From: Rhodocyclaceae bacterium
GTDB lineage: Bacteria; Pseudomonadota; Gammaproteobacteria; Burkholderiales; Rhodocyclaceae
DNA length: 64,000 nucleotides
NCBI GenBank assembly: GCA_004379165.1
Contig: NKXK01000019.1
Span: forward strand, 1-64,000
Reading direction: 5' to 3'
Below, in pieces: positions 1 through 13,149 of the stretch. Made by a program: the position numbers and the translations under genes. Under the pieces are notes generated by a model, which saw only the letters and a list, made by a program, of their open reading frames with translations, searched no databases and had not been told where the DNA came from. Numbering within the stretch: the first letter of the stretch is position 1; each line of letters begins with the position of its first letter.

Positions 1-1
1 A

Positions 2-1192
2 TTACTCGATGATCTTTGCGACGACGCCGGCGCCGACGGTACGACCGCCTTCGCGGATGGCGAAGCGCAGACCTTCTTCCATGGCGATCGGAGCGATCAG
101 CTTGACGGTCATCTGGATGTTGTCACCCGGCATGACCATTTCAACACCTTCCGGCAGGGAGATCGCGCCTGTCACATCGGTGGTACGGAAGTAGAACTGC
201 GGGCGGTAGTTGTTGAAGAACGGGGTGTGACGACCACCTTCATCCTTGGACAGAACATACACTTCGCCAGTGAAGTGAGTGTGGGGGGTGATGGAGCCCG
301 GCTTGCACAGGACTTGACCACGCTCGACGTCTTCACGCTTGGTGCCACGCAGCAGGGCGCCGATGTTGTCGCCGGCCTGACCTTGATCAAGGAGCTTGCG
401 GAACATTTCAACGCCGGTACAGGTGGTCTTGACGGTCGGGCGGATACCGACGATTTCAATTTCTTCGCCAACCTTGACGATGCCGCGCTCAACACGACCG
501 GTGACAACAGTACCGCGACCGGAGATGGAGAAGACGTCTTCAACCGGCATCAGGAACGGCTGGTCAATGGCGCGCTCCGGGGTCGGGATATAGGAGTCCA
601 GAGCATCTGCCAGACGGAAGATGGACGGCTCACCGATTTCGGACTGGTCGCCTTCCAGGGCCTTGAGTGCAGAACCGTGGATGATCGGGGTATCGTCGCC
701 CGGGAAGTCGTACTTGGAGAGGAGCTCACGAAGTTCCATTTCGACGAGCTCGAGGAGTTCGGCGTCGTCAACCATGTCGCACTTGTTCATGAACACAAGG
801 ACGTACGGCACACCAACCTGACGAGCCAGAAGGATGTGCTCGCGGGTCTGCGGCATCGGGCCGTCAGCAGCGGAACAGACGAGGATGGCGCCGTCCATCT
901 GGGCAGCACCGGTAATCATGTTCTTGACGTAGTCAGCGTGACCCGGGCAATCAACGTGGGCGTAGTGACGATTTTCGGTTTCGTACTCGACGTGGGCGGT
1001 ATTGATGGTGATACCGCGAGCCTTTTCTTCCGGCGCCGCGTCGATTTCGTCGTACTTCTTGGCTGCGCCGCCGAACTTGGCTGCCAGCACAGTGGTGATC
1101 GCCGCAGTCAGCGTGGTCTTGCCGTGGTCAACGTGACCAATCGTGCCAACGTTTACGTGCGGTTTGGTACGCTCGAATTTTTCCTTGGCCAT
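2..1192 (-). CDS. tuf: Elongation factor Tu (copy 1)
   Basis: This 396-residue GTPase brings aminoacyl-tRNA to the ribosomal A site. GTP-binding motifs are intact: GHVDHGKT at residues 19-26, DCPGH at 81-85 and NKCD at 136-139, followed by the two beta-barrel domains, giving the normal family length. The ATG is preceded by GGAGA at a good distance. It is the last gene of the rpsL-rpsG-fusA-tuf (str) operon visible here, 21 bases after fusA. A second copy at 16584-17774 encodes the same protein and seems to differ at only one base. The stop codon lies at the window edge, so its terminator is not visible. Confidence 0.98.
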   Translation of the reverse strand: MAKEKFERTKPHVNVGTIGHVDHGKTTLTAAITTVLAAKFGGAAKKYDEIDAAPEEKARGITINTAHVEYETENRHYAHVDCPGHADYVKNMITGAAQMDGAILVCSAADGPMPQTREHILLARQVGVPYVLVFMNKCDMVDDAELLELVEMELRELLSKYDFPGDDTPIIHGSALKALEGDQSEIGEPSIFRLADALDSYIPTPERAIDQPFLMPVEDVFSISGRGTVVTGRVERGIVKVGEEIEIVGIRPTVKTTCTGVEMFRKLLDQGQAGDNIGALLRGTKREDVERGQVLCKPGSITPHTHFTGEVYVLSKDEGGRHTPFFNNYRPQFYFRTTDVTGAISLPEGVEMVMPGDNIQMTVKLIAPIAMEEGLRFAIREGGRTVGAGVVAKIIE

Positions 1193-1213
1193 TATCTTTT
1201 CTCCAATGAAAAC

Positions 1214-3307
1214 TTACTTCTTGTTGATGACAGCCTCAGCGACGTTCTTCGGCGCTTCGGAATAGTGCTTGAATTCCATCGAGTAGGTGGCACGACCCTG
1301 CGACAGCGAACGCAGCGAGGTCGCGTAACCGAACATCTCGGACAGCGGGACTTCAGCGCGCACCTCCTTCGTACCGCCAGGCAGGTCGTCCATACCCTGA
1401 ACGATGCCGCGACGGGAGGAGAGATCGCCCATGACGTTGCCCATGTAGTCTTCCGGTGTTTCGACAACAACGGACATCATCGGCTCGAGCAATGTCGGGC
1501 TCGCCTTCTTCATACCTTCCTTGAAGGCCATGGAAGCCGCCATGCGGAACGCGTTTTCGTTCGAGTCAACGTCGTGGTATGAACCGTCGAAGAGGGTGAA
1601 CTTGATATCTACGACCGGGAAGCCGGCGAGCACACCGCTACCGATGGCATCCTGCAAGCCCTTGTCGACTGCAGGAATGTATTCGCGCGGAACGACACCA
1701 CCCTTGATGGCATCGACGAACTCGTAGCCCTTGCCGGCTTCGTTCGGCTCGATCTTGAGCCAGACGTGACCGAACTGACCGCGACCGCCCGACTGCTTGA
1801 CGAACTTGCCTTCCTGTTCAACAGCCTTCTTGATGCACTCTCGGTAAGCAACCTGCGGCGCACCGACGGCTGCTTCGACGTTGAATTCACGCTTCATGCG
1901 ATCGACAATGATGTCGAGGTGCAGCTCGCCCATGCCGGAGATGATGGTCTGGCCGGATTCTTCGTCGGTGCGCACACGGAAGGACGGATCTTCGGCAGCC
2001 AGACGACCCAGCGCGATACCCATCTTTTCCTGGTCAGCTTTGGTCTTCGGCTCGACGGCGACGTGAATCACCGGCTCCGGAAACACCATGCGCTCGAGGA
2101 TGATCGGCGCATCCGGGTCACACAGGGTTTCACCGGTAGTGACCTCCTTAAGACCCACGCAGGCAGCGATGTCACCAGCCAGAACTTCTTTGATTTCTTC
2201 GCGGTTATTTGCGTGCATCTGCAGGATACGGCCGATACGCTCTTTCTTGCCCTTAACCGAGTTGTAGACGGTCGCGCCAGAAGTCAGAACGCCCGAATAA
2301 ACGCGGATGAAGGTCAGCTGACCGACGAACGGATCCGTCATCAGCTTGAAAGCCAGCGCCGAGAATTTTTCGGAGTCGTCCGCCTTGCGGGAGACTTCCT
2401 TTTCGGACTCGTCAACACCAGCAACCGGCGGGATATCAACCGGCGACGGCAGCAGTTCGACGACAGCGTCGAGCATGCGCTGAACACCCTTGTTCTTGAA
2501 AGCAGTGCCGCACAGCATCGGCTGGATTTCGCAAGCCAGCGTACGCAGACGCAGACCTTCCTTGATCTTCTCTTCGGAAAGCTCACCGTTTTCAAGATAT
2601 TCGTTCATCAGATCTTCGCTGGCTTCTGCAGCGGCTTCGATCATGTGCTCGCGCCACGTCTGCGCGGTATCAACCAGATCCGCCGGAACGTCACGATAGT
2701 CGAACTTCATACCCTGGGAGGCTTCATCCCAATAGATGGCCTTCATCTTCAGCAGATCGACCACTCCCTCGAAGGTATCTTCAGCACCAATCGGAATCAC
2801 GATCGGCACCGGATTAGCCTTTAGACGGGTGCGCATCTGGTCAACGACCTTGAAGAAGTTGGCACCGGAACGATCCATTTTGTTCACGAAAGCCAGACGC
2901 GGCACCTTGTACTTGGTAGCCTGACGCCAGACGGTCTCCGACTGCGGTTGGACACCACCGACGGCACAGTAAACCATGCAGGCACCATCGAGAACACGCA
3001 TCGAACGCTCAACTTCGATGGTGAAGTCAACGTGCCCCGGGGTATCGATGATGTTGAAGCGATGCTCAGGGAAAGAGCTGTCCATGCCCTTCCAGAAACA
3101 GGTGGTCGCAGCCGACGTAATGGTAATGCCGCGCTCTTGCTCCTGCTCCATCCAGTCCATGGTGGCTGCGCCGTCATGCACTTCACCGATTTTGTGGTTA
3201 ACACCGGTGTAGTAGAGGATGCGTTCGGTTGTCGTCGTTTTGCCGGCGTCGATGTGAGCGCTGATACCGATATTGCGGTAGCGCTCAATAGGGGTTTTAC
3301 GTGCCAC
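1214..3307 (-). CDS. fusA: Elongation factor G
   Basis: EF-G is the translocase GTPase of protein synthesis, also used with RRF in ribosome recycling. The 697-residue length is standard. The P-loop AHIDAGKT lies at residues 17-24, followed by the DTPGH and NKMD motifs and C-terminal domains III-V. The start is GTG (GTG GCA CGT), supported by an AAGGG Shine-Dalgarno about 8 bases upstream and by the conserved [16 protein letters not shown]-terminus. It sits 18 bases after rpsG and 21 before tuf in the str operon. Nothing suggests a fusidic-acid-resistance paralogue; this is the housekeeping gene. Confidence 0.98.
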   Translation of the reverse strand: MARKTPIERYRNIGISAHIDAGKTTTTERILYYTGVNHKIGEVHDGAATMDWMEQEQERGITITSAATTCFWKGMDSSFPEHRFNIIDTPGHVDFTIEVERSMRVLDGACMVYCAVGGVQPQSETVWRQATKYKVPRLAFVNKMDRSGANFFKVVDQMRTRLKANPVPIVIPIGAEDTFEGVVDLLKMKAIYWDEASQGMKFDYRDVPADLVDTAQTWREHMIEAAAEASEDLMNEYLENGELSEEKIKEGLRLRTLACEIQPMLCGTAFKNKGVQRMLDAVVELLPSPVDIPPVAGVDESEKEVSRKADDSEKFSALAFKLMTDPFVGQLTFIRVYSGVLTSGATVYNSVKGKKERIGRILQMHANNREEIKEVLAGDIAACVGLKEVTTGETLCDPDAPIILERMVFPEPVIHVAVEPKTKADQEKMGIALGRLAAEDPSFRVRTDEESGQTIISGMGELHLDIIVDRMKREFNVEAAVGAPQVAYRECIKKAVEQEGKFVKQSGGRGQFGHVWLKIEPNEAGKGYEFVDAIKGGVVPREYIPAVDKGLQDAIGSGVLAGFPVVDIKFTLFDGSYHDVDSNENAFRMAASMAFKEGMKKASPTLLEPMMSVVVETPEDYMGNVMGDLSSRRGIVQGMDDLPGGTKEVRAEVPLSEMFGYATSLRSLSQGRATYSMEFKHYSEAPKNVAEAVINKK

Positions 3308-3325
3308 GTTAGTGCCCTTTGAAAA

Positions 3326-3796
3326 TTAGAAGCGGAAGTGAGCGAAAGCCTTGTTGGCTTCGGCCATGCGGTGAACTTCGTCACGCTTCTTGACCGCACC
3401 ACCACGATTTTCGGAGGCTTCGAGCATTTCAGCTGCCAGGCGCTGGCCCATGGACTTCTCAGAACGCTTGCGGGCGGACTCACGCAACCAACGCATGGCC
3501 AGCGCGGCGCGGCGGGCCGGACGGACCTCAACCGGAACCTGATAGTTGGCACCACCGACACGACGGGACTTCACTTCGACCATCGGCTTGACATTACCCA
3601 TGGCGGAGCCAAAGACTTCGAGCGGATCCTTGCCAGACTTGGTGGTGATGATGTCAAACGCGCCATAAACGATACGCTCGGCGACAGACTTCTTGCCGCT
3701 TTGCATGATGGCATTGATAAACTTGGAAACTTCGACATTACCGAACTTTGGATCCGGCAGAATGTCACGCTTGGGTACTTCGCGACGACGGGGCAT
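3326..3796 (-). CDS. rpsG: 30S ribosomal protein S7
   Basis: S7 is the primary 16S rRNA-binding protein that nucleates assembly of the 30S head. The 156-residue protein begins [16 protein letters not shown], has the conserved [20 protein letters not shown] region, and ends [15 protein letters not shown], matching the family from end to end. It lies between rpsL and fusA. In the str operon of enteric bacteria S7 is the translational repressor; whether it acts that way here is inference. The 110-base gap from rpsL contains a strong hairpin, so rpsG may be partly uncoupled from rpsL. Confidence 0.98.
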   Translation of the reverse strand: MPRRREVPKRDILPDPKFGNVEVSKFINAIMQSGKKSVAERIVYGAFDIITTKSGKDPLEVFGSAMGNVKPMVEVKSRRVGGANYQVPVEVRPARRAALAMRWLRESARKRSEKSMGQRLAAEMLEASENRGGAVKKRDEVHRMAEANKAFAHFRF

Positions 3797-3828
3797 ATTA
3801 ACCTCTAATAAACACGATTCAGTTGAAA

Positions 3829-3858
3829 AGCCGGGAAGGGGTTTTCACCCACCCGGCT
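3829..3858 (-). terminator. Hairpin between rpsL and rpsG
   Basis: On the minus strand, AGCCGGG pairs with CCCGGCT, with an inner GGGT-GAAA-ACCC helix, and TTTTC follows. It looks like an attenuator or processing hairpin in the rpsL-rpsG gap rather than a full terminator, since rpsG, fusA and tuf lie downstream with no obvious new promoter. Confidence 0.5.
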
Positions 3859-3906
3859 CTCTCGGCCGCCCAAAGGAACGACCACTTACTTAAGCCGCTT
3901 ATTGAA

Positions 3907-4284
3907 TCAAGCAGCCTTCGGACGCTTGGCCCCGTACTTGGAACGGGACTGCTTACGATCTTTGACGCCCTGCGTATCCAGAGAGCCACGAACAGTGTGG
4001 TAACGCACACCCGGCAAATCCTTGACACGACCACCGCGGATCAGAACCACAGAGTGCTCCTGCAGGTTGTGACCTTCACCACCGATGTAGGAAATGACTT
4101 CGAAGCCATTGGTCAGACGAACCTTGCAGACCTTACGCAGAGCGGAGTTCGGCTTCTTCGGTGTAGTCGTGTAAACACGGGTGCAAACGCCGCGCTTCTG
4201 CGGGCACTTTTCCAGAGCAGGAACCTTGCTCTTGGCCTTTTCGGCGACGCGCGGCTTGCGCACGAGCTGGTTGATGGTCGGCAT
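3907..4284 (-). CDS. rpsL: 30S ribosomal protein S12
   Basis: S12 sits at the decoding centre of the 30S subunit and contributes to tRNA selection accuracy. The protein is 125 residues, with the conserved [12 protein letters not shown] loop at 41-52 and the [13 protein letters not shown] loop around 84-96. Lys43 and Lys88 are the wild-type residues where streptomycin-resistance changes usually fall, so the allele looks streptomycin-sensitive. It follows rpoC by 164 bases, the usual betaproteobacterial junction of the rpoBC and str operons. GAAGGAAG precedes the ATG. Confidence 0.98.
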   Translation of the reverse strand: MPTINQLVRKPRVAEKAKSKVPALEKCPQKRGVCTRVYTTTPKKPNSALRKVCKVRLTNGFEVISYIGGEGHNLQEHSVVLIRGGRVKDLPGVRYHTVRGSLDTQGVKDRKQSRSKYGAKRPKAA

Positions 4285-4400
4285 ATCAAACTTCCTTCAA
4301 CAGCCGGGCACCTCAATGGTGCACGACGGCAATTTTGTTATCCAAAGCAGAGACACTGATTAGCCTCTGCCGACAAAGACCATAGATTCTATGGTTGATC

Positions 4401-4429
4401 AACCCCCATGTCAACGAGACACGGGGGTT
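4401..4429 (-). terminator. Possible attenuator after rpoC
   Basis: On the minus strand AACCCCC and GGGGGTT, extended by GTGTC/GACAT with one mismatch, form a stem around CGTT within the rpoC-rpsL gap. The downstream T-run is weak (TTGATC), so a partial terminator or mRNA end-stabilising hairpin is as likely as a true terminator. Confidence 0.45.
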
Positions 4430-4448
4430 TGCTACTGCTGACTGCCGG

Positions 4449-7400
4449 TTACTCGGCTGCCTGTGTTGCGTTTTCGTCCACACCCTCGGTGATCGGACGA
4501 TCTGCCGCCTGATCTTCGCCTGCCGCCTGAGCCTTGCGGCTGCGGTGATAAGCGAGACCGGTACCGGCGGGAATCAGGCGACCCACAATGACGTTCTCCT
4601 TGAGACCGCGAAGCTCGTCGCGTTTGCCCATGATGGCTGCCTCGGTGAGGACGCGGGTGGTTTCCTGGAAAGAGGCCGCAGAGATGAATGAGTCAGTCGA
4701 CAACGAAGCCTTGGTAATACCGAGGAGCATGTGCTCGAACGTCGCGGGCAGCTTGCCATCCACATTGACGCGATCGTTCTCGGCCAGCAACTCGGCGCGT
4801 TCGACCTGCTCCGACTTGATGAACTTGGTATCGCCCGGCTCGACGATGGTGACACGACGCAACATCTGGCGAACGATCACCTCGATGTGTTTGTCGTTGA
4901 TCTTCACACCCTGCAGGCGATAGACGTCCTGGACCTCGTCGGTGATGTAGCGCGCCAGTGCCTCGACGCCCTGCAGACGCAGGATGTCATGGGGATCCGG
5001 TTCGCCTTCGACGATCTTCTCACCCTTGTTGACCACCTGGCCATCGTGCACCAGCACGTGCTTGTCCTTGGGGATCAGGAACTCATGCACATTGCCATCG
5101 AGGTCGGTGATGACCAGACGCTGCTTGCCCTTGGTGTCCTTACCAAAGCTGATGGTACCGGTCACTTCCGCGAGCACGGAAGCATCCTTCGGAGTGCGGG
5201 CTTCAAACAGCTCGGCCACACGCGGCAGACCACCGGTAATGTCGCGAGTCTTGGCCGACTCCTGCGGCATACGGGCGAGCACGTCACCGACGCCAACCTG
5301 CTGACCATCGACCACCGAAATGATCGAGCCTACCTGGAATGCGATCGAAACGGTGTGGTCGCTGCCAGCAACGCGGACTTCCTGACCGGACTCGTCAAGC
5401 AGCTTGACGACCGGACGAACGCCCTTGGCGGCTGCCTTGCCGCCACGCTTGTGGTCGATGACCACCAGCGTGGACAAGCCGGTCACATCGTCAACCTGCT
5501 TGGCGACGGTGACACCCTCCTCGACGTTTTCGAAGCGGACGGTACCAGCGTATTCGGTAATGATCGGACGGGTATGCGGATCCCAAGTAGCCAGCTTGGC
5601 GCCGGCCTTGACAGTCTTGCCCTCGTCGACAGAGAGCATGGCACCGTACGGGACCTTGTGACGTTCGCGCTCACGGCCGTGGTCATCGGTAATCAGCACC
5701 TCGCCGGAACGGGAGATGACAACCTTTTCGCCCTTGGCGCTGGTGACGTAACGCATGTTGGAGGTGTAGCGGACGATACCAGCCGACTTGCCTTCGATCT
5801 TGTCAGCGACAGCAGCACGGGAAGCCGCACCGCCGACGTGGAAGGTACGCATGGTGAGCTGGGTACCCGGCTCACCGATGGACTGGGCAGCGATGACGCC
5901 GACCGATTCACCCGCATTGACCATGGTGCCGCGGCCGAGGTCACGGCCGTAACACTTGGCACACAGGCCGTAGCGCGTGTCGCAGGTCAGCGGGGTTCGA
6001 ACCTTGACTTCGTCGATGCCCAGCTTGTCGATCAGGTCGACCAGATCTTCATCCAGCATGGTACCAGCGAAGATCACAGTTTCCTGGGTTTCAGGATCGA
6101 CCAGATCATCAACGGTCACGCGACCAAGAATACGCTCGCGCAGCGCCTCGATCACTTCACCGCCTTCAACCAGCGCCTTGACGACAAAGCCGTTCTTGGT
6201 ACCGCAGTCATCTTCGGTGATCACCAGATCCTGGGTTACGTCGACCAGACGACGGGTAAGGTAACCGGAGTTCGCAGTCTTCAGTGCCGTATCGGCCAGA
6301 CCCTTACGGGCACCGTGGGTCGAGATGAAGTACTGGAGAACGTTCAGACCTTCACGGAAGTTGGTGGTAATCGGCGTCTCGATAATCGAGCCATCCGGCT
6401 TGGCCATCAGGCCGCGCATACCGGCCAGCTGACGGATCTGCGCTGCGGAACCGCGGGCGCCGGAGTCGGCCATCATGTAGATGGAATTGAAGGAATCCTG
6501 CTTGACCTTCTTGCCGTGGCGATCGACAACTTCCTCGTGACCGAGTTCGTCCATCATCACCTTGGCGACCTGGTCGCCGGTGCGGCCCCAGATATCGACG
6601 ACCTTGTTGTAACGCTCGCCCTGCGTCACCAGACCGTTGGTGTACTGGGTCTCGATTTCCTTGACCTCAGCCTCAGCGGCCGAAATGATTTCATACTTCT
6701 TGGCCGGAACCAGCATGTCGTCCGAACAGAAGGAAATACCGGCACGGGTCGCCAGGGCATAGCCGTTTTGCATCAGCTTGTCGGCGAAGACAACGGTTTC
6801 CTTAAGGCCGCAACGGCGGAAGGACTCGTCGATCAGCTTGGAGATCTCCTTCTTCTTCAGCGCCTTGTCGATGGCCTTGAAGGGGAGACCCTTCGGCAGG
6901 ATCTTCGACAGCAATGCACGACCAGCAGTCGTTTCGACGCGTACCGATTTTTCGACAAATTCACCATCGACCGCAGACGGCTCGTACTGCTTGAGGCGCA
7001 CGGAAATACGGGAATGAATGTCGAGTTGGCCAGCGGCCATGGCACGTTCGATTTCGTTGGTATCGGCGAAGTACATGCCTTCGCCCTTGCCGTTAATCTT
7101 TTCGCGTGTGGCGTAGTACAGACCGAGAACGATATCCTGCGAAGGCACGATGATCGGCTGGCCGTTGGCGGGCGACAGTACGTTGTTCGAGGCCAGCATC
7201 AGGGTACGCGCTTCCATCTGCGCTTCCAGCGACAACGGCACGTGGACGGCCATCTGGTCACCGTCAAAGTCGGCGTTGAATGCGGCACAAACCAGCGGGT
7301 GCAGCTGGATCGCCTTGCCTTCGATCAGGGTCGGCTCGAAGGCCTGAATACCCAGACGGTGGAGTGTCGGCGCCCGGTTCAGCATAACCGGATGTTCGCG

Positions 7401-8651
7401 GATGACGTCCTCAAGCATGTCCCAGACGATCGGCTCCTGGCCTTCGACCATCTTCTTGGCTTGCTTGATGGTGGTCGCGTAACCACCGACTTCCAGTTTG
7501 TGGAAGATGAAGGGCTTGAACAGCTCCAGCGCCATCAGCTTCGGCAGACCGCATTGGTGCAGCTTAAGCTGCGGGCCAACCACGATGACCGAACGACCGG
7601 AGTAGTCGACGCGCTTGCCAAGCAAGTTCTGACGGAAACGACCGCCCTTGCCCTTGATCATGTCGGCCAGCGACTTCAACGGACGCTTGTTGGCGCCAGT
7701 CATAGCCTTGCCGCGACGACCGTTGTCGAGCAGCGAGTCGACGGCTTCCTGCAGCATGCGCTTTTCGTTACGGACGATGATTTCCGGCGCTTTCAGCTCG
7801 AGCAGACGCTTCAGACGGTTGTTACGGTTGATGACGCGACGATACAGATCGTTCAGGTCGGACGTTGCGAAACGGCCGCCATCCAGTGGGACCAGCGGAC
7901 GCAGGTCCGGCGGCAGCACTGGCAGAACTTCAAGGACCATCCAGTCCGGCTTGATGCCCGACTTCTGGAAACCTTCGAGGATCTTCAGGCGCTTGGCCAG
8001 CTTCTTGTTCTTGGCTTCAGAACCGGTGACTTCCAGTTCTGCACGCAACGATTCAACTTCGCTCGGCAAGTCGAGATTGCGCAGCAGTTCACGGACGCCT
8101 TCGGCACCCATCAGTGCCTGGAAGTCATCACCATGCTCTTCGACCATCTCCAGATACTGCTCTTCAGTCAGCAACTGGCTGCGCTGCAGATTGGAGACCA
8201 TGCCCGGATCGGTCACGACATAGGCTTCGAAATAGAGCACGCGCTCGATATCACGCAGTGTCATGTCGAGCACCATGCCCAGGCGCGACGGCAGTGACTT
8301 CAGGAACCAGATGTGTGCGACCGGCGAGGCCAGTTCGATGTGACCCATGCGGTGACGACGGACCTTGGCCAGCGTCACTTCGACGCCACACTTCTCGCAG
8401 ATGACACCGCGGTGCTTCAGGCGCTTGTACTTGCCACACAGACACTCGTAGTCCTTGATCGGGCCAAAAATCTTGGCGCAGAACAGACCATCGCGCTCCG
8501 GCTTGAAGGTACGGTAGTTGATGGTTTCGGGCTTCTTGACTTCACCGTATGACCAGGAACGGATCTTTTCGGGCGAAGCGAGGCCAATGGTAATCGCGTC
8601 GAATTCTTCCTCGGCGGTTACCTGCTTGAACAGATCGAGCAATGCTTTCAT
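4449..8651 (-). CDS. rpoC: RNA polymerase subunit beta'
   Basis: Beta' forms the catalytic clamp and active site of RNA polymerase. The 1400-residue protein has the N-terminal zinc ribbon ([20 protein letters not shown], near residue 70), the absolutely conserved NADFDGDQ metal-binding loop near residue 460, and the second zinc site (CGTKNG, then [15 protein letters not shown]) near 810-900. Length matches Gram-negative beta' (about 1400). It follows rpoB by 22 bases with AGGAG before the ATG. A C-terminal Ala/Glu-rich tail is normal for the family. No frame breaks are seen. Confidence 0.98.
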   Translation of the reverse strand: MKALLDLFKQVTAEEEFDAITIGLASPEKIRSWSYGEVKKPETINYRTFKPERDGLFCAKIFGPIKDYECLCGKYKRLKHRGVICEKCGVEVTLAKVRRHRMGHIELASPVAHIWFLKSLPSRLGMVLDMTLRDIERVLYFEAYVVTDPGMVSNLQRSQLLTEEQYLEMVEEHGDDFQALMGAEGVRELLRNLDLPSEVESLRAELEVTGSEAKNKKLAKRLKILEGFQKSGIKPDWMVLEVLPVLPPDLRPLVPLDGGRFATSDLNDLYRRVINRNNRLKRLLELKAPEIIVRNEKRMLQEAVDSLLDNGRRGKAMTGANKRPLKSLADMIKGKGGRFRQNLLGKRVDYSGRSVIVVGPQLKLHQCGLPKLMALELFKPFIFHKLEVGGYATTIKQAKKMVEGQEPIVWDMLEDVIREHPVMLNRAPTLHRLGIQAFEPTLIEGKAIQLHPLVCAAFNADFDGDQMAVHVPLSLEAQMEARTLMLASNNVLSPANGQPIIVPSQDIVLGLYYATREKINGKGEGMYFADTNEIERAMAAGQLDIHSRISVRLKQYEPSAVDGEFVEKSVRVETTAGRALLSKILPKGLPFKAIDKALKKKEISKLIDESFRRCGLKETVVFADKLMQNGYALATRAGISFCSDDMLVPAKKYEIISAAEAEVKEIETQYTNGLVTQGERYNKVVDIWGRTGDQVAKVMMDELGHEEVVDRHGKKVKQDSFNSIYMMADSGARGSAAQIRQLAGMRGLMAKPDGSIIETPITTNFREGLNVLQYFISTHGARKGLADTALKTANSGYLTRRLVDVTQDLVITEDDCGTKNGFVVKALVEGGEVIEALRERILGRVTVDDLVDPETQETVIFAGTMLDEDLVDLIDKLGIDEVKVRTPLTCDTRYGLCAKCYGRDLGRGTMVNAGESVGVIAAQSIGEPGTQLTMRTFHVGGAASRAAVADKIEGKSAGIVRYTSNMRYVTSAKGEKVVISRSGEVLITDDHGRERERHKVPYGAMLSVDEGKTVKAGAKLATWDPHTRPIITEYAGTVRFENVEEGVTVAKQVDDVTGLSTLVVIDHKRGGKAAAKGVRPVVKLLDESGQEVRVAGSDHTVSIAFQVGSIISVVDGQQVGVGDVLARMPQESAKTRDITGGLPRVAELFEARTPKDASVLAEVTGTISFGKDTKGKQRLVITDLDGNVHEFLIPKDKHVLVHDGQVVNKGEKIVEGEPDPHDILRLQGVEALARYITDEVQDVYRLQGVKINDKHIEVIVRQMLRRVTIVEPGDTKFIKSEQVERAELLAENDRVNVDGKLPATFEHMLLGITKASLSTDSFISAASFQETTRVLTEAAIMGKRDELRGLKENVIVGRLIPAGTGLAYHRSRKAQAAGEDQAADRPITEGVDENATQAAE

Positions 8652-8673
8652 TGTTTAACTCCTGAGCCCTGAA

Positions 8674-11600
8674 TCAGTAACGTTCCAGATCGATATCGAT
8701 CGCCAGCGAACGGATTTCCTTGACCAGCACGTTGAAGGATTCCGGCATGCCGGCATCAATACGGTGCTCGCCCTTGACGATGTTTTCGTAGACCTTTGTA
8801 CGGCCATTAACGTCATCGGACTTGACGGTCAGCATTTCCTGCAGCACGTAAGATGCGCCGTAGGCCTCAAGTGCCCACACTTCCATTTCACCGAAGCGCT
8901 GACCACCGAATTGCGCCTTACCACCCAGCGGCTGCTGGGTGACCAGCGAGTACGGGCCGGTGGATCGGGCGTGCATCTTGTCATCGACCAAATGGTGCAG
9001 CTTCAGATAATGCATGTAGCCCACTGTGACCTGACGCTCGAAGGCATCACCGGTGCGACCGTCGAACAGCGTCATCTGACCCGAGGACGGCATGCCAGCA
9101 AGCGCGAGCATGGCCTTGATTTCTTCTTCCTTGGCACCGTCGAACACCGGCGTGGCAAACGGCACACCCGAGGTCAGGTTGCCCGCCATTTCCATGATCT
9201 CGGCGTCGTTCAGCTCTTGCAGATTTTCAGCCTTGCCGCTGTCGTTGTAGATCTGGTCGAGGAAACCACGAACTTCCTTAGCGGTAGCCTGACGACGGAG
9301 CATGTCACCGATCTTGAAACCGAGACCCTTGGCGGCGAGGCCGAGGTGAACTTCCAGAATCTGACCGACGTTCATCCGGGACGGAACGCCCAGCGGGTTG
9401 AGAACGATGTCGACCGGACGGCCATCGGCCATGTACGGCATGTCTTCAACCGGCAGGATGCGCGAAACGACGCCCTTGTTTCCGTGACGGCCGGCCATCT
9501 TGTCACCGGGCTGCAGTCGACGTTTGACGGCAACATAAACCTTGACCATCTTCTGGACACCCGGCGGCAGTTCGTCGCCCTGGGTCAGCTTCTTGCGCTT
9601 GCCTTCGAAAGCGACATCGAAATCCTTGCGGGCCTGCTCCAGACCATCCTTGACCTGTTCGAGTTGCTGGGCAACATCGTCATCTGCCATGCGGATGTCG
9701 AACCAGTGGTGAGGATCCATGCTGTCGAGGTATGCCTGCTCGATGGTCGAACCCTTGGCCAGCTTCTTCGGTCCGCCGTTGGCCTTCTTGCCGAGAATCA
9801 GGCGACCGACACGCTCGAACGCATCGCGCTCGACAATACGCATCTGGTCAGCGAGGTCGAGCTTGTAGTGACGCAGATGATCTTCGATGATCGACTGGGC
9901 ACGCTTGTCGCGCTCGATACCTTCACGGGTAAATACCTGAACGTCAATGACGGTACCGGCAATGCCCGAGGGCACGCGCAGCGAGGTGTCCTTAACATCG
10001 GAAGCCTTCTCACCGAAAATGGCGCGCAGCAGTTTCTCTTCCGGCGTCAGCTGAGTTTCGCCCTTCGGCGTGACCTTGCCAACCAGCACGTCGCCGGCTT
10101 CAACTTCAGCACCGATGTAAACAATGCCGGAGTCGTCCAGACGCGACAGCTGGACCTCGCCCAGAGACGCGATATCGCGGGTGATTTCCTCAGGTCCGAG
10201 CTTGGTGTCACGGGCGACGACGGTCAGTTCCTCGATGTGGATCGAGGTGTAACGGTCTTCGGCAACGACGCGCTCGGAGATCAGGATCGAATCTTCGAAG
10301 TTGTAGCCGTTCCACGGCATGAACGCGATCAGCATGTTCTGGCCGAGAGCGAGTTCGCCCTTGTCGGTAGAAGCCCCGTCGGCAACCACATCGCCCTTGG
10401 CGATGACATCACCAACCTTGACCATCGGACGCTGGTTGATGTTGGTGTTCTGGTTGGAACGTGTGTACTTGGTGAGGTTGTAGATATCAACGCCCACTTC
10501 ACCGGCGACGGTCTCGTTGTCATTCACGCGAACAACGACACGACCGGCGTCAACGTAGTCCACCTTTCCACCACGACGGGCAACGACGGCAGTACCCGAG
10601 TCAACCGCGACAGTACGCTCGATGCCGGTACCTACCAACGGCTTTTCCGGGCGCAGACAAGGTACTGCCTGACGCTGCATGTTGGCACCCATCAATGCGC
10701 GGTTCGCGTCATCGTGCTCGAGGAACGGAATCAGCGAGGCGGCGACGGAAACGATCTGGCCGGGCGCCACGTCCATGTACTGGACACGTGCCGGCTCGGC
10801 AAGGATGGTTTCACCTTTCTCGCGGCAGGTCACGAGGTCGTCGGCAAGACAGCCGTTGTCATCGAGAGCTGCGTTGGCCTGGGCAACCACATAGTTGCCT
10901 TCTTCGATGGCCGACAGGTATTCGATATCGTTGGTCACCTGGCCGTCATTCACCTTGCGGTAGGCAGTTTCGATGAAACCGTAGCTGTTTACGCGGGCAA
11001 ACAGCGCCAGCGAGTTGATCAGACCAATGTTCGGGCCTTCCGGTGTTTCGATCGGGCAAACACGACCGTAGTGGGTCGGATGCACGTCGCGGACTTCGAA
11101 GCCGGCGCGTTCGCGAGTCAGACCACCCGGGCCGAGTGCGGAAACACGGCGCTTGTGGGTAATTTCCGACAAGGGGTTGGTCTGGTCCATGAACTGCGAG
11201 AGCTGGCTGGAACCAAAGAACTCCTTGATCGCGGCACTGATCGGCTTGGCATTGATGAGGTCGTGCGGCATCAGGTTGTCGGATTCGGCTTGCGACAAAC
11301 GCTCCTTGACGGCGCGTTCGACACGGACCAGACCGGCGCGGAACTGGTTTTCGGCAAGTTCACCCACCGAGCGGACACGGCGGTTACCGAGGTGATCGAT
11401 GTCGTCGATTTCGCCACGGCCATTGCGCAGTTCAACAAGGATCTTGATCACATCAACGATGTCACGCGGCGACAGGGTAAGCTGTTCGCGGACTTCGACG
11501 TTGGCGCCGCAGGGCTTGATCTTGGCAGCAAGGGCTTCGGCGTCGGCGACGGTCAGGTTCTCCAACATCGCACGCGGACCAAAAGGCAGGCCGCTGACCA

Positions 11601-12957
11601 GATCCTGAATGGCCGACAGGGCGAAGCCCGAGGCTTCAGCCAGGTTCTTCAGTGCAGCTTCTGCCTTCGAGGCGAGGCTCTTGACCATCACCTTGTATTC
11701 GATGACATCCTGACGGCTCAGACGACGGTTGAACTTCATGCGACCGACGCCCGACAGGTCGTAGCGCTCGTCGGAGTAGAACAGACCGTTGAACAGGATC
11801 TCGACAGCTTCCTCGGTGGGCGGCTCGCCCGGACGCATCATGCGGTAGATCGCAATGCGCGCGGCCTGGCGGGAGGCGGTTTCATCACCACGCAAAGTGT
11901 TTGAAATGAACGCGCCACGGTCGAGGTCGTTGGTGTACAGGGTCTCAAGCGTGGTGATGCCGGCTTCACGCAGCTTGGCAAGCAGGGTCTCGGTTACTTC
12001 ATCGTTGGCGTTGGCAACCACTTCGCCAGTCGAGGTATCGATGACGTTGCGGGCAACAACGCGACCGATCAGGAAGTCTTCCGGAACGATGACTTGCTTG
12101 AGGCCGGCGGCACCGATATCGCGGATGTGCTTGGCGGTAATCCGCTTGTCCTTGGCGACAATCACCTTGCCATCGGGGGCGACGAAATCGAAGCGGGCGA
12201 TCTCGCCGCGCAGGCGCTCAGCAACCAGCGCGAACTCGACGTTTTCCTTGCTCAGCAGGAAGGTGTCGAACTCAAAGAACTCGGCGAGGATTTCCTCGGA
12301 GGACATGCCGATCGCCTTGAGTAGCGTCGTGACCGGCATCTTGCGTCTGCGGTCAACCCGGAAAAACAGCGTATCTTTGGGATCGAACTCGAAGTCCAGC
12401 CAGGAACCGCGGTAAGGAATGACGCGGGCCGAGAACAGCAGCTTGCCGGAGCTATGGGTCTTGCCGCGATCATGCTCGAAGAAGACGCCCGGCGAACGGT
12501 GCAACTGGGAAACGATGACCCGCTCGGTACCGTTGATGACGAAGGAACCATTGGTCGTCATCAAGGGAATTTCGCCCATGTAGACTTCCTGCTCCTTCAC
12601 TTCCTTCACGGTATCCGGCACTTCACGGTCCATGATCACCAAGCGAACGCGCGCACGCAGCGACGAGGCGAAGGTCAGGCCGCGCTGCTGGCACTCGGTG
12701 ACATCAAACGCCGGTTCGCCCAGCATGTAGCTGACGAACTCGAGGCGAGCATTGCCGGAGTGGGAGACAATCGGGAAGATTGAGGTAAACGCCGCCTGCA
12801 AGCCTTCGTTTTTCCGCTTTTCGGCTGGAACTTCATCCTGCAGGAAGTCCTTGAAGGACTGCAGTTGGGTGGCCAGCAAGTAGGGAACGTCCAGCACGCT
12901 TGCGCGCTTGGCGAAGCTCTTGCGGATACGTTTCTTCTCGGTGAAGGAGTAAGTCAT
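8674..12957 (-). CDS. rpoB: RNA polymerase subunit beta
   Basis: Beta forms the other half of the RNA polymerase catalytic cleft. At 1427 residues it is longer than the E. coli protein (1342), as is common in betaproteobacteria. The rifampicin-binding cluster reads [20 protein letters not shown] then [12 protein letters not shown], which is the wild-type, sensitive sequence. The C-terminal [13 protein letters not shown] and the [18 protein letters not shown] segment that contacts beta' are present. It is cotranscribed with rpoC and lies 208 bases downstream of rplL; that gap contains two strong RNA hairpins. GGAG precedes the ATG. Confidence 0.98.
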   Translation of the reverse strand: MTYSFTEKKRIRKSFAKRASVLDVPYLLATQLQSFKDFLQDEVPAEKRKNEGLQAAFTSIFPIVSHSGNARLEFVSYMLGEPAFDVTECQQRGLTFASSLRARVRLVIMDREVPDTVKEVKEQEVYMGEIPLMTTNGSFVINGTERVIVSQLHRSPGVFFEHDRGKTHSSGKLLFSARVIPYRGSWLDFEFDPKDTLFFRVDRRRKMPVTTLLKAIGMSSEEILAEFFEFDTFLLSKENVEFALVAERLRGEIARFDFVAPDGKVIVAKDKRITAKHIRDIGAAGLKQVIVPEDFLIGRVVARNVIDTSTGEVVANANDEVTETLLAKLREAGITTLETLYTNDLDRGAFISNTLRGDETASRQAARIAIYRMMRPGEPPTEEAVEILFNGLFYSDERYDLSGVGRMKFNRRLSRQDVIEYKVMVKSLASKAEAALKNLAEASGFALSAIQDLVSGLPFGPRAMLENLTVADAEALAAKIKPCGANVEVREQLTLSPRDIVDVIKILVELRNGRGEIDDIDHLGNRRVRSVGELAENQFRAGLVRVERAVKERLSQAESDNLMPHDLINAKPISAAIKEFFGSSQLSQFMDQTNPLSEITHKRRVSALGPGGLTRERAGFEVRDVHPTHYGRVCPIETPEGPNIGLINSLALFARVNSYGFIETAYRKVNDGQVTNDIEYLSAIEEGNYVVAQANAALDDNGCLADDLVTCREKGETILAEPARVQYMDVAPGQIVSVAASLIPFLEHDDANRALMGANMQRQAVPCLRPEKPLVGTGIERTVAVDSGTAVVARRGGKVDYVDAGRVVVRVNDNETVAGEVGVDIYNLTKYTRSNQNTNINQRPMVKVGDVIAKGDVVADGASTDKGELALGQNMLIAFMPWNGYNFEDSILISERVVAEDRYTSIHIEELTVVARDTKLGPEEITRDIASLGEVQLSRLDDSGIVYIGAEVEAGDVLVGKVTPKGETQLTPEEKLLRAIFGEKASDVKDTSLRVPSGIAGTVIDVQVFTREGIERDKRAQSIIEDHLRHYKLDLADQMRIVERDAFERVGRLILGKKANGGPKKLAKGSTIEQAYLDSMDPHHWFDIRMADDDVAQQLEQVKDGLEQARKDFDVAFEGKRKKLTQGDELPPGVQKMVKVYVAVKRRLQPGDKMAGRHGNKGVVSRILPVEDMPYMADGRPVDIVLNPLGVPSRMNVGQILEVHLGLAAKGLGFKIGDMLRRQATAKEVRGFLDQIYNDSGKAENLQELNDAEIMEMAGNLTSGVPFATPVFDGAKEEEIKAMLALAGMPSSGQMTLFDGRTGDAFERQVTVGYMHYLKLHHLVDDKMHARSTGPYSLVTQQPLGGKAQFGGQRFGEMEVWALEAYGASYVLQEMLTVKSDDVNGRTKVYENIVKGEHRIDAGMPESFNVLVKEIRSLAIDIDLERY

Positions 12958-13002
12958 GGTAACTCCGTGAGGGTGAAATCAAACGTGGAACCTGAACAAA
13001 CA

Positions 13003-13063
13003 GGCAAACGCAAACAAACTCCCCCGCTCATTTCAGAGCGAGGAAGACTGGTTTGCGTTTGCC
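13003..13063 (-). promoter_or_regulatory. Long stem-loop in the rpoB leader
   Basis: A perfect 13-base inverted repeat (GGCAAACGCAAAC at 13003-13015 and its complement at 13051-13063) encloses 35 bases containing an inner GCTC/GAGC helix. It lies between rplL and rpoB, where E. coli mRNA is cut by RNase III. A role as a processing site is inference from position and shape. Confidence 0.5.
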
Positions 13064-13119
13064 GGCAAGCGGTATTCAATGCAGCGGTGTGAGACTCGGA
13101 AACCTGATTTACAAAGCAC

Positions 13120-13149
13120 AAAAGGGCTGGCGGTTTTTGCCGCCAGCCC
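13120..13149 (-). terminator. rplL-rpoB attenuator
   Basis: On the minus strand a perfect 10-bp stem, GGGCTGGCGG/CCGCCAGCCC with a six-base loop, is followed by TTTTG. It lies 17 bases after the rplL stop. In enteric bacteria a partial terminator at this site makes rpoBC less transcribed than the ribosomal genes; the same role is likely here. Confidence 0.7.

Noticed and set aside
4731-8297. Open frame of 1188 codons on the plus strand opposite rpoC
   Set aside because: It is a mirror of rpoC codon bias. The product has no recognisable domain and lies wholly inside an essential conserved gene.
8764-11904. Open frame of 1046 codons on the plus strand opposite rpoB
   Set aside because: Same cause as for rpoC; no start context and no plausible protein family.
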